Shown here: positions 57,029 to 64,000 of the stretch, piece by piece
Layout of the letters: the number at the start of each line of letters is the position of its first letter
How positions within the stretch are numbered: position 1 is the stretch's first letter
Origin: GCA-003244245 sp963823755
GTDB taxonomy: Bacteria; Actinomycetota; Actinomycetes; Mycobacteriales; Pseudonocardiaceae
Direction: 5' to 3'
Length of the DNA: 64,000 nt
Assembly: GCA_963823755.1 (NCBI GenBank)
Contig: CAWGMP010000017.1
Coordinates: 1-64,000 of the forward strand
Made by a program: the position numbers and the translations under genes
Notes under the pieces: model-generated
The model's input: the letters and a program-made list of their open reading frames with translations, nothing else
Databases searched by the model: none
What the model was told of the DNA's origin: nothing

Positions 57029-60000
57029 TCAGTGCCGGAGATCGAGGGAACGCCCGGCGCGCTCCCGGTCGAGCTGCAGCTCGGCTTTGATGCGTCGAAC
57101 GATCGGGTCGTACAGGCGGCGAACCAGGGTGTCCACTTCGGTAGGGGACGTCGAGCCTGTGGGTGACGTGGGTGCGGCTCCCCCGGCTGGGCCGGTCGCG
57201 GTCGCTGGGTCGGTCGCGGCCGCTGGGTCGGTCGCTGCCGCTGGGCCGGTTGAGGTTGCTGCCGCTGGGTCGGTTGCAACTGCGGGCTCGCCCTCCGCTC
57301 GCTGCGCGACCACCTCAGTGCTCAGCTGCGGTGGGCTCTCAATCACGGGCGCAGCGGCGAACTGCACGAACTGGTTCGGCGACGTCTGCTGGCCGACGGC
57401 CTGCGATGATCGGCTCACCGCCAGCGCGTCGGGCGGCCACCGCGCTGCGGAGTTGGGGCCTGCGCTCGCGCTGCGCTGCACCGCCGTCAACGCTCCCGGT
57501 CCGAAGACGTGCGCTCCCGTCACCTGACTTTCGACGGTAGCCCGGCGTTGCACAGCCGGCCGTCGGGTCTGCTCAGCCGCCGACAATGCGCCGGGTACGC
57601 CTGCGGAATCGACGACCACGGCATAGTCGGTGACCACGGGCTCGATAGCGCGGTCGCCGACCAGACCCACCACGGCGGGAGCCACACTGTCATCGGTCAC
57701 GATGTGGTGGGCGTCGGTGCGGTCCATGTCCGGCAGCGGCGGCGGGGCCGCGATCGTCGGCGTGGACGTGTCCGGAGACGCGGTCATCGACGCCATCGGC
57801 GGGGAGTCCGACAGCAACGGCGCCACGTCCTGTGTTTCAGCGTTAACCTCGGCATGACGTTGCACCGTGGATGGCCCAGCCGCCGCTGGGGTCGGCAGGT
57901 GCGTCGCCGCGGTCGCCTCGACCGAGGGTGACCCCACCGCGCTCGAGCCAGGTTGCGGGGCGACCTCGACCACGCGCTGGACGGCAAGACCTGGCACGGT
58001 CGACCACGACGGTGACCCAGCTGACGAGCTCGGTCCCGCGGAACCGGATCCCGCCCCAGGTTCGGTAACAGGCGTTACCGCCGAGGGATTCACCACCGAC
58101 GCCATCGGCGGGGAGTCCGACAGCAACGGCGCCACATCCAGCGGCTCAGCCTCGACTTCGGCCTGACGTTGCACCGTGGACTGCACGCCTCCGGCCGGAG
58201 TCGGTAGGGGCGCCGCGGTCACCTCGACCGAGGGCAAGGCCACCGGCGGCGCCTCAGGTTCCACAGAGGTGTCGACCGCACCCTGGACCGCAAAACCGGA
58301 CACGGTCGACCACGACGGTGAACCCGCTGACGGACGTGGTTCCGCAGAACCGGACGCCGCGAGGGGCACCGCTGAGGGTGCCGCCATCACAGGACTCGCC
58401 GCCGAGGGACTCATCACAGTGCCCGAAGGCATCGGCGACACGGCCACCGACGCTATCGGCGACGAGTCGGACACCAACGGCGCCACGTCCAGCGGTTCAG
58501 CGTCGACCTCAGCATGACGTTGCACCGTGGGGGGCCCACCGTCGGCCGGAGCCGGAGCCGCGGGCAACGGCATCGGCGCGGTCGACTCTACCGAGGACGA
58601 CTCCGACGGGCCCGGCCCAGGCTCCAAGGCCAAGGTGGTCTCAACCGGCCCAGGCTCCAGGATGGTCTCGACCACGCGTTGCATGACAAGGCCCGGCTCG
58701 CTCGATCGCGTTGATGATTCAGGTGACGGACTCGGTCCCGCGGAACCGAATCCCGCCGCGGGCTGGGCGAAGGGTGCCGCCAACGGGGAACTCGCCACCG
58801 ACGCCATCGGTGGCGAGTCGGACACCAACGGCGCCACATCCAGCGGCTCGGCGTCGTCCCCGATCTGACGTTGCATCGAGGACGGCGCAGCTCCCGTCGG
58901 GGCCGTCGCGGTCGGCAGGGTGATCGCCGCAGTCGGCTCGGCCGGGGGCGACCAGACCGGCAACGAACTCGGTCCCGCGGAACCGGATCCTGCCGCGGGT
59001 TGGACGGCGGGGATCACAGCCGAGGGGATCACCACCGACGCCACAGGTGAGGCGTCGGACACCAACGGCGCCACATCCATCGGTTCACTACCGACCTCGG
59101 CCTCAACCCGACGTTGCATCGTGGGCGGCTCGTCTCCGGTTGACGCTGTCGCGGCCGGCACGGGTGTGGTCGCAGTCGGCACGGCCGCTGTCGCAGTCGG
59201 CTCAACCGAGGGCGAGTGCACCGGACCTGCGCCGGGTGGGAGGGGTATGCCGATCGCGCGTTGGAGGGACACAGGTGACGGACTCGATCCTGCGGAACGC
59301 GATCCCATCGCGGGTTCGGCGGATGGCGCCACCGACACCAGGGGCGGGGAATCAGACACCAGGGGCGCCAGGTCCATCGGTTCGACACCGACCTCGATCT
59401 GACGCTGCACCGTGGATGGCCCACCTCCTGCTGGAGTCGCCGTGGTCGGCTCGACCGAGGGCGACCACGGCGGACCTGAGCCAGCCTGCAGGAAGGTGTC
59501 GACACCGGATGGCGTAACGGGGCTAGCGGTGGGGTTATCGGCTGGGGGCCCACCACCCGCGTCGGGTATGCGCTGCAGCGGCGCACCCAGGCCCAGGCGG
59601 CGCGCAACGGGCAGATCCGGCCGGCTACCAGCCACTGACACGGCGGAACCGACTGGCACGGCGGAACCAGCGGAGACCTCCAGCGGCTCGGTCTGTGCTG
59701 CGACGGCTGATGGCAGCGGGGCTTCGGGCGGGGAGTCACCGGTCGGCAGATCGGGATCGGCGACCGGCGCGTGACTGTTCTCAGGTTCGACGGCGCGGCG
59801 CTGCACGGCGGGTAAGGCCAACCTCGGTGGCGGCTCAACGTCCGCTGCGCTCACGAAGCTATGGCCCGGGAGTGGATACACCGGGACGGCCGGTGCCGGA
59901 GCGGGTTCATGGTCATGGAAGCTGGCTGGCGCCGTCTCGGGCGTCAACGTCGGCGTCGGGACGTGCCGCTGCACGACCGGTGGCCGCGGCCACCATCGCG

Positions 60001-60295
60001 GCTGCGCGGGAGCGGGCAGCTCGCCGGGTGGGGAGGCCGCAGCGAACCCGTCACTGACTCCGGCAGGCGCGTCCGGAGTCACGTAGTGACCGAGAGTGCC
60101 GCCGCGCGACGGGTTGCGCCAGGACAGCAGGCTGTCGGTGAACCGGTCGGGAGCTGTGATCAGGTCGGGGGAGCCGACGACCCGCTGTACCGGCGGCATG
60201 CTTGGCCAGTCAGGGCTCCGCGCCGGCACCGGCGCGGGCACCGGCGGTTCCGCCACCACGTCCGCGCGCCGCCGGAACAGATCCCGCAGCTTCAC
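57029..60295 (-). CDS. Large Pro/Ala/Ser/Val-rich repeat protein inside the eCIS operon
   Basis: 1088 aa, no signal peptide. N-terminal KLRDLFRRRADVV and C-terminal VDTLVRRLYDPIVRRIKAEL are the only structured ends. Between lie six copies of a unit containing DVAPLVSDSPPMASV (near residues 312, 410, 490, 607, 725 and 828, spacing 80-118) and about 16 short [VML]QR motifs (VVQRH, TVQRQ, AVQRR, MQRRV). It is predicted to be mostly disordered. GTG 60295 starts three bases after the DUF6760 stop. Very long, disordered genes at this position occur in some actinobacterial eCIS. The role is unknown; cargo recruitment or a tether is possible. Confidence 0.7.
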   Translation of the reverse strand: MKLRDLFRRRADVVAEPPVPAPVPARSPDWPSMPPVQRVVGSPDLITAPDRFTDSLLSWRNPSRGGTLGHYVTPDAPAGVSDGFAAASPPGELPAPAQPRWWPRPPVVQRHVPTPTLTPETAPASFHDHEPAPAPAVPVYPLPGHSFVSAADVEPPPRLALPAVQRRAVEPENSHAPVADPDLPTGDSPPEAPLPSAVAAQTEPLEVSAGSAVPVGSAVSVAGSRPDLPVARRLGLGAPLQRIPDAGGGPPADNPTASPVTPSGVDTFLQAGSGPPWSPSVEPTTATPAGGGPSTVQRQIEVGVEPMDLAPLVSDSPPLVSVAPSAEPAMGSRSAGSSPSPVSLQRAIGIPLPPGAGPVHSPSVEPTATAAVPTATTPVPAATASTGDEPPTMQRRVEAEVGSEPMDVAPLVSDASPVASVVIPSAVIPAVQPAAGSGSAGPSSLPVWSPPAEPTAAITLPTATAPTGAAPSSMQRQIGDDAEPLDVAPLVSDSPPMASVASSPLAAPFAQPAAGFGSAGPSPSPESSTRSSEPGLVMQRVVETILEPGPVETTLALEPGPGPSESSSVESTAPMPLPAAPAPADGGPPTVQRHAEVDAEPLDVAPLVSDSSPIASVAVSPMPSGTVMSPSAASPVMAAPSAVPLAASGSAEPRPSAGSPSWSTVSGFAVQGAVDTSVEPEAPPVALPSVEVTAAPLPTPAGGVQSTVQRQAEVEAEPLDVAPLLSDSPPMASVVNPSAVTPVTEPGAGSGSAGPSSSAGSPSWSTVPGLAVQRVVEVAPQPGSSAVGSPSVEATAATHLPTPAAAGPSTVQRHAEVNAETQDVAPLLSDSPPMASMTASPDTSTPTIAAPPPLPDMDRTDAHHIVTDDSVAPAVVGLVGDRAIEPVVTDYAVVVDSAGVPGALSAAEQTRRPAVQRRATVESQVTGAHVFGPGALTAVQRSASAGPNSAARWPPDALAVSRSSQAVGQQTSPNQFVQFAAAPVIESPPQLSTEVVAQRAEGEPAVATDPAAATSTGPAAATDPAAATDPATATGPAGGAAPTSPTGSTSPTEVDTLVRRLYDPIVRRIKAELQLDRERAGRSLDLRH

Positions 60296-60298
60296 CGC

Positions 60299-60457
60299 TC
60301 ACCGTCCCGTCGCCAGCCGCTGATTGATCCGGCCGATCTCCTTGACGAAGCGGCGCCGGTCGGGGTGCTCGAGGTCGAGGATCTCGCCGAGTGGCCAGTG
60401 GAAGTGATAGGCGACGTACGAGACCTCCTCGAGCAGACGCTCGGTCCCGTACGTCAC
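60299..60457 (-). CDS. DUF6760-like small eCIS protein
   Basis: 52 aa: TYGTERLLEEVSYVAYHFHW PLGEILDLEHPDRRRFVKEI GRINQRL. Small helical proteins with this Y-H-F-H-W motif (DUF6760) follow the chaperone-like gene in actinobacterial eCIS clusters, and resemble T4 tail-assembly chaperones. GTG 60457 overlaps the stop of the previous gene (GTGA). Too short for usual ORF lists. Confidence 0.7.
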   Translation of the reverse strand: MTYGTERLLEEVSYVAYHFHWPLGEILDLEHPDRRRFVKEIGRINQRLATGR

Positions 60458-60942
60458 GATTCCCCCGGTGACGATGACCCCGGTGACGATGCCCGCAGTG
60501 CGCCGCCGGCCAGATCGATGTCGAAGTCGTGCCGGCAGGACGGGCAGGTGATCGCGGCGCGGGTGTGTCCCTCCGCGTTGACCCGTTTGTAGAGGTCCTG
60601 CAGGAACGCCAGATCCGAGGCGAAGAAGTCCTCGACCATGCCGGCGTGGATGTCTTCGATCGTGCCGAGGCGGGTGATGACTCGGGCGAGCAGCACCACC
60701 GAGAGGTAGGCCGGATTCTCCCGCACCCGGTCGTCGCGCAGCGGCACCAGCTCGTCTCGTGCTGTGGCAAGGCGCATGACGCCGCTGCGATGCAGGGTGC
60801 CCGACCCGTCGACGTACCCGCGCGGGAGCATGAACGAGAACTCCGTGCGCAACGCCGGCGGCTCCACTGAGCGAATGTGCGGTTCGCTGTGGCCGGGTTC
60901 GCTGCGGTCGACCGACTCGACCGCAGCGATCGTCCGGCGCAT
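60454..60942 (-). CDS. eCIS tail-assembly protein with CPxC zinc ribbon
   Basis: 162 aa. FSFMLPRGYVDGSGTLHRSG VMRLATARDEL, a helical middle and a single ITCPSCRHDFDID cysteine pair near the C-terminus. Proteins of this plan occur between tube and DUF6760 in actinobacterial eCIS; they probably act as tail-assembly chaperones. ATG 60942 overlaps the tube stop (TGATG). Confidence 0.75.
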   Translation of the reverse strand: MRRTIAAVESVDRSEPGHSEPHIRSVEPPALRTEFSFMLPRGYVDGSGTLHRSGVMRLATARDELVPLRDDRVRENPAYLSVVLLARVITRLGTIEDIHAGMVEDFFASDLAFLQDLYKRVNAEGHTRAAITCPSCRHDFDIDLAGGALRASSPGSSSPGES

Positions 60943-61386
60943 CACTCCGGTTCCAGCGACTCGTAGGTGACCACGGCCTTCTCGGTGAGCACGCTCGTGT
61001 CACCTGCCTTCATGGTGCCGATCTCCAGGGACTTCATCCAGCAGGCGGTGAGCTTGTAGCGCTTGAGAGCCGTGCCCTCGTAGTCATAGACGATGACCGC
61101 GCCATTCTTGCGAGCGGAGCCCATCTTGCCCAGGCGGCTATCTTTCGCCCATTTCTCGAGACTGGTGTCGTCGGTCAGCCCACGAGTGATGGTGATCTCG
61201 CCAGCTTTGAACCGGCCGGGCAACTTTTTGACGATGTACTTGCCGTCGTTGCTGTTCTGCTTGAGCCTCGATGACATCCTGCTCCATTTTGAGCCCGGAT
61301 ATCTCCTGGATCTGCTTGATTTGCACGCCATCAATCTCGAGGCCGAAGGAGTGACCGACGGCCTTGTCGAGTTCCGGAAGCGCCAT
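60942..61386 (-). pseudogene. eCIS tube protein (first copy), one frameshift
   Basis: ALPELDKAVGHSFGLEIDGV QIKQIQEISGLKMEQDVIE, then after one extra base near 61268 (gaggctcaag for gagctcaag) LKQNSNDGKYIVKKLPGRFK AGEITITRGLTDDTSLEKWA. Correct length is about 147 aa, as for gp19-like tube proteins. Starts 31 bp after the sheath stop with GGTAGGCGAAG upstream. A functional injector would need this gene, so the indel is suspect. Confidence 0.85.
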
Positions 61387-61417
61387 CTTCGCCTACCGTT
61401 TCTGGTCGAGGAGCAAC

Positions 61418-62980
61418 TTATTCGTTGACCAAGCTGGTGCCGCCGGAGAACTGAGCCAACCGGAAGATCACGAACTCGGCGGGCTTGACCGGAGCGACCC
61501 CGATCTCACAGACGACCTGGCCGACGTCGATGCCTTCAGCGGGGTTGGTCTCACGGTCGCACTTGACGTAGAAGGCCTCGTCGGGGGTCAACCCGAACAG
61601 GGCGCCCTTGCGCCACTCGTTGACGAGGAACGCGCTGATCGTGCGCCTGATCCGGGCCCACAGCGCGTCGTCGTTCGGTTCGAAGACCACCCATTGGGTG
61701 CCGTTCAGGATCGATTCCTCGAGGTAGTTGAACAGCCGGCGCACGTTGAGGTAGCGCCACGCCGGGTCGGAGGAGATGGTGCGCGCGCCCCAGACCCGGA
61801 TACCCCGGCCCGGGAACGCCCGGATGCAGTTGAGCCCGATCGGGTTGAGCAGGTCGTGCTCGGCCTTGGTCAACTGGGTCTGCAGCGCAACCGCGCCACG
61901 CACGACTTCATTCGCCGGTGCCTTGTGCACGCCGCGGGTGTCGTCGTTGCGGGCCCAGATGCCAGCGACGTGCCCCGATGGCGGAATGAACTGGTTCTTG
62001 CTGGTCACCGGGTCGAACACGCTGATCCACGGGTAGTACAAGGAGGCGTATTTCGAGTCGTAGTTCGCCTCCTCGCGCAACCATTCCTTGACCTGCTGGG
62101 GACCCAGGCCAGGTGGCGGGTCAAGGATGGCGACCCGATCACCCATGAGCTCGCAATGGGTGATGATCTCGTTCTGCACGGTCTGCACCCCATCGAGACC
62201 GATCGCGCCACGCTCGTAGGCGCTCATCAGGTCAGGCACCGCGACCATGGTCACCTCGTCGATCGCGGCCAGGCCGGAGAAACCGGTCCGCTCCCCCACG
62301 TCCCCGACGTAGTCATCGGATGCGATCCGGGCCGGCGCCGCCGGTGCGGCCGGCGGCGGAGCGAGCACGACGCTGCCCACCTGCGGCTTGGCTGGTGCCG
62401 GGGTGGCGCCGATCTCCTCGATAGTGATCAACTTGGAACCCTGCTTGACCGTGGTGACGACGTTGTCCTTACCGCGGTTCGTACTGACCCGGTCGAACGT
62501 CTCCTCGACTTTCCGGCCGCGCTTGACGACGAGCTTGAACATGTCGCCGGGCGGTGCCGTCTCGCCCTCAGCGTGGCTGGGCGGCTCGATCTCGATGGAG
62601 ATGTCCGTCTTGGCGTCGCTCGCTTCGAGCTCGGAGATCCGGTAGCCGCCCAGCTCGGCCTGGCGGGGGCCGGAGATCGCCGGCTTGTCCTGTTTCGATT
62701 TCGCGTCGCCGGCGCCGTCCTGGCCGACCCGCACGATGTAGGCCGCGCCGCCGCCGTTGGAGAAATAGCCGTACACGGCGTGGGCGAGGTAGGCACCCTC
62801 GATGAAGTCGCCGAACGTGCTGGTGAACTGGCGCCAGTTCGACACCAGCGTCGGTTGGTTGAACGGTCCGTTCCCGGCGAAGCCGACGAAGGCGGCAACC
62901 GCGGTGCCGACCCCCTCGATCGGCCGAGAGCCGGCCTCGACCTCCTCGACGTACACACCTGGGGAGAGATAGTTGGGCAT
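61418..62980 (-). CDS. eCIS contractile sheath protein
   Basis: 520 aa. MPNYLSPGVYVEEVEAGSRP IEGVGTAVAAFVGF at the start and YLEESILNGTQWVVFEPNDD..., WRKGALFGLTPDEAFYVKCD, VGQVVCEIGVAPVKPAEFVI F at the end are the phage sheath signature. The variable middle domain (about 150-270, with an Ala/Pro-rich run near 255) faces outward. GGAGG precedes ATG 62980; the ORF extends to 63094. First structural gene of the visible operon. Confidence 0.95.
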   Translation of the reverse strand: MPNYLSPGVYVEEVEAGSRPIEGVGTAVAAFVGFAGNGPFNQPTLVSNWRQFTSTFGDFIEGAYLAHAVYGYFSNGGGAAYIVRVGQDGAGDAKSKQDKPAISGPRQAELGGYRISELEASDAKTDISIEIEPPSHAEGETAPPGDMFKLVVKRGRKVEETFDRVSTNRGKDNVVTTVKQGSKLITIEEIGATPAPAKPQVGSVVLAPPPAAPAAPARIASDDYVGDVGERTGFSGLAAIDEVTMVAVPDLMSAYERGAIGLDGVQTVQNEIITHCELMGDRVAILDPPPGLGPQQVKEWLREEANYDSKYASLYYPWISVFDPVTSKNQFIPPSGHVAGIWARNDDTRGVHKAPANEVVRGAVALQTQLTKAEHDLLNPIGLNCIRAFPGRGIRVWGARTISSDPAWRYLNVRRLFNYLEESILNGTQWVVFEPNDDALWARIRRTISAFLVNEWRKGALFGLTPDEAFYVKCDRETNPAEGIDVGQVVCEIGVAPVKPAEFVIFRLAQFSGGTSLVNE

Positions 62981-63206
62981 GGAGCCTCCTCGCCGACCTG
63001 AACCGCCTCGGACTCCAGCCTCTCCCGGCTCGATCGGCAGCGAAACGGCCGTAGGGACGTGCCTAAGGGCAAACCAGATTGCACGAACAGGCAACGGCCG
63101 GCACTCCGCCGCAGCTCACCATCTCTCAGAGCACGCCGGCGATCCGGTTGCGTGAGCCCCGCCGCCGTCTCGGATCCCACCTGCCGGCGGGGCGAAGGCG
63201 GGGCTG

Positions 63207-64000
63207 TCAGGGCAGCGTGTACTTCTGCCCGGTCAGGACCAGTCCACCCTGCGCTGTGATCGTGGTGAGCTCCGTGCCGATGAACTTTCCTACCGTGCGT
63301 GACTGCGGGGAGAATCTCTCGTTCGCCCATCCAAGGACGTCACCGAGGGTGAACTCAGCGCTGGTGCGTCGAGCGAGGTACTGCTCCACGATCACCTTGG
63401 CCACCTCGGGTGCCCGGCCCGGCAGCGTGGGTAGCGCCAGCCGCTTCAGTGCCACCAGGCCGCTCAGGGGCTTCACCCGGGCCAGCTTGTTGTTCAACTC
63501 CCAGCTCACCACCCTGGCGTTGGAGTATGCGTTCGACCCACCCAGCGACTTGGGAATGATGTGGTCAACTTCGGGAAAGTTCGCCGCACCTCGTTCGTCG
63601 AGGTAGCGGTGCGGGTCAGCGGGGTCATCCGACATTATCCGGCCGCCGTTGCGCGCCATGTTGGTCTGCAAGATGAGGGTCCGTTGAACCTCGCTGAAGT
63701 CGCGGAACGAGCTGATCGCGACAGGCAACGCAACCGTACCGTTGAGGGTCAGGACATCAAGCAGCCCGTAGGGCCGCTTACCTGGGTCGTCAGGGTACAT
63801 CGCCTTTTTCGAGGGCGGCATCGACTTGTTCGAGTTGAGGTAGTCCTTGAGGCTGAGACCTCCGGTCTCGAACTGGTCAGCTGAGTGTTCCTGGGTCACG
63901 AGGCCGATCGGAGCCTCGCGCCGGGGATTCACCGTCCGCTCGTCTGCGCCTGACAGCCGCGCCGTCTGGGGAATATCGCCCGGCTGCGAGAACGTGGCGG
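63207..64000 (-). CDS. HNH-nuclease domain protein, N-terminus outside window
   Basis: At least 264 codons, open to the right edge, so incomplete at its N-terminus. The C-terminal half has the HNH motif NFPEVDHIIPKSLGGSNAYS NARVVSWELNNKLA (His of DHI, Asn of SNAR, NNK). Earlier residues GLLDVLTLNGTVALPVAISS F and PSKKAMYPDDPGKRP resemble the region in front of the nuclease in polymorphic toxins. It lies 226 bp before the sheath gene on the same strand. In actinobacterial eCIS, effectors (often with DUF4157 and C-terminal toxins) lie just outside the structural genes, so an injected nuclease is a good hypothesis; a housekeeping HNH protein remains possible. Confidence 0.6.
   Translation of the reverse strand, partial: ATFSQPGDIPQTARLSGADERTVNPRREAPIGLVTQEHSADQFETGGLSLKDYLNSNKSMPPSKKAMYPDDPGKRPYGLLDVLTLNGTVALPVAISSFRDFSEVQRTLILQTNMARNGGRIMSDDPADPHRYLDERGAANFPEVDHIIPKSLGGSNAYSNARVVSWELNNKLARVKPLSGLVALKRLALPTLPGRAPEVAKVIVEQYLARRTSAEFTLGDVLGWANERFSPQSRTVGKFIGTELTTITAQGGLVLTGQKYTLP

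Noticed and set aside
61364..63001. 545-aa plus-strand ORF opposite the sheath gene
   Set aside because: Antisense shadow of the sheath gene.

Overview
The window is about 70% G+C actinobacterial chromosome. Gene content (folC, ndk, clpXP2P1, tig, actinobacterial eCIS, DUF6247 and DUF3761 families, GTG starts) suggests a Pseudonocardiales-like organism. The genus is inference; nothing here fixes it.

Layout. (1) 1-10.6 kb is a conserved housekeeping block: a broken TIGR03960 radical SAM gene, ndk, a DUF4233 gene, folC, an oppositely oriented archaeal-type valS, clpX, clpP2, clpP1 with a good ClgR-type operator, and tig. (2) 10.6-22.6 kb is a decayed accessory zone: 3' halves of at least five different tRNAs (Pro, Ser, fMet, Gly, Arg) cut at or near the anticodon loop, long inverted repeats, a frameshifted Mrr-like nuclease gene, a frameshifted AbiE pair, a truncated IS630, a DUF6247/RelE-type toxin-antitoxin pair and several gene remnants. 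(3) 22.8-29.1 kb holds metabolic and stress genes: succinate-semialdehyde dehydrogenase, SDR, CutA, a GvpU-like protein, a HAD phosphatase and a membrane-anchored hypothetical protein. (4) 29.6-37.1 kb is the most interesting accessory block: a SIR2-like gene followed by an nSTAND-WD40 gene (candidate two-gene immune module), then a complete lasso-peptide core cluster (precursor, cyclase, RRE/PqqD-like B1, B2 protease) whose 51-aa precursor is too short for ordinary ORF listing. (5) 37.1-47.3 kb carries an SDR, a duplicated DUF3761 lipoprotein, a membrane-anchored periplasmic-binding-like protein and two paralogous secreted Ig-repeat proteins. (6) 47.8-64 kb is a large STAND-ATPase/SARP regulator converging on a tightly coupled extracellular contractile injection system (eCIS) operon: sheath, two tube proteins, LysM/CIS tube-initiator, VgrG-like spike, PAAR tip, gp25, baseplate J and tail protein I, plus a 1088-aa repetitive protein. 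A C-terminal HNH-nuclease protein, possibly an effector, runs off the right edge.

Single-base frameshifts are unusually common, including in genes expected to be essential (valS, ndk) and in a tube gene. Either the sequence carries indel errors or parts of the locus are decaying. Frameshifted genes are therefore given as single features spanning all frames, and 'pseudogene' means 'disrupted as read'.
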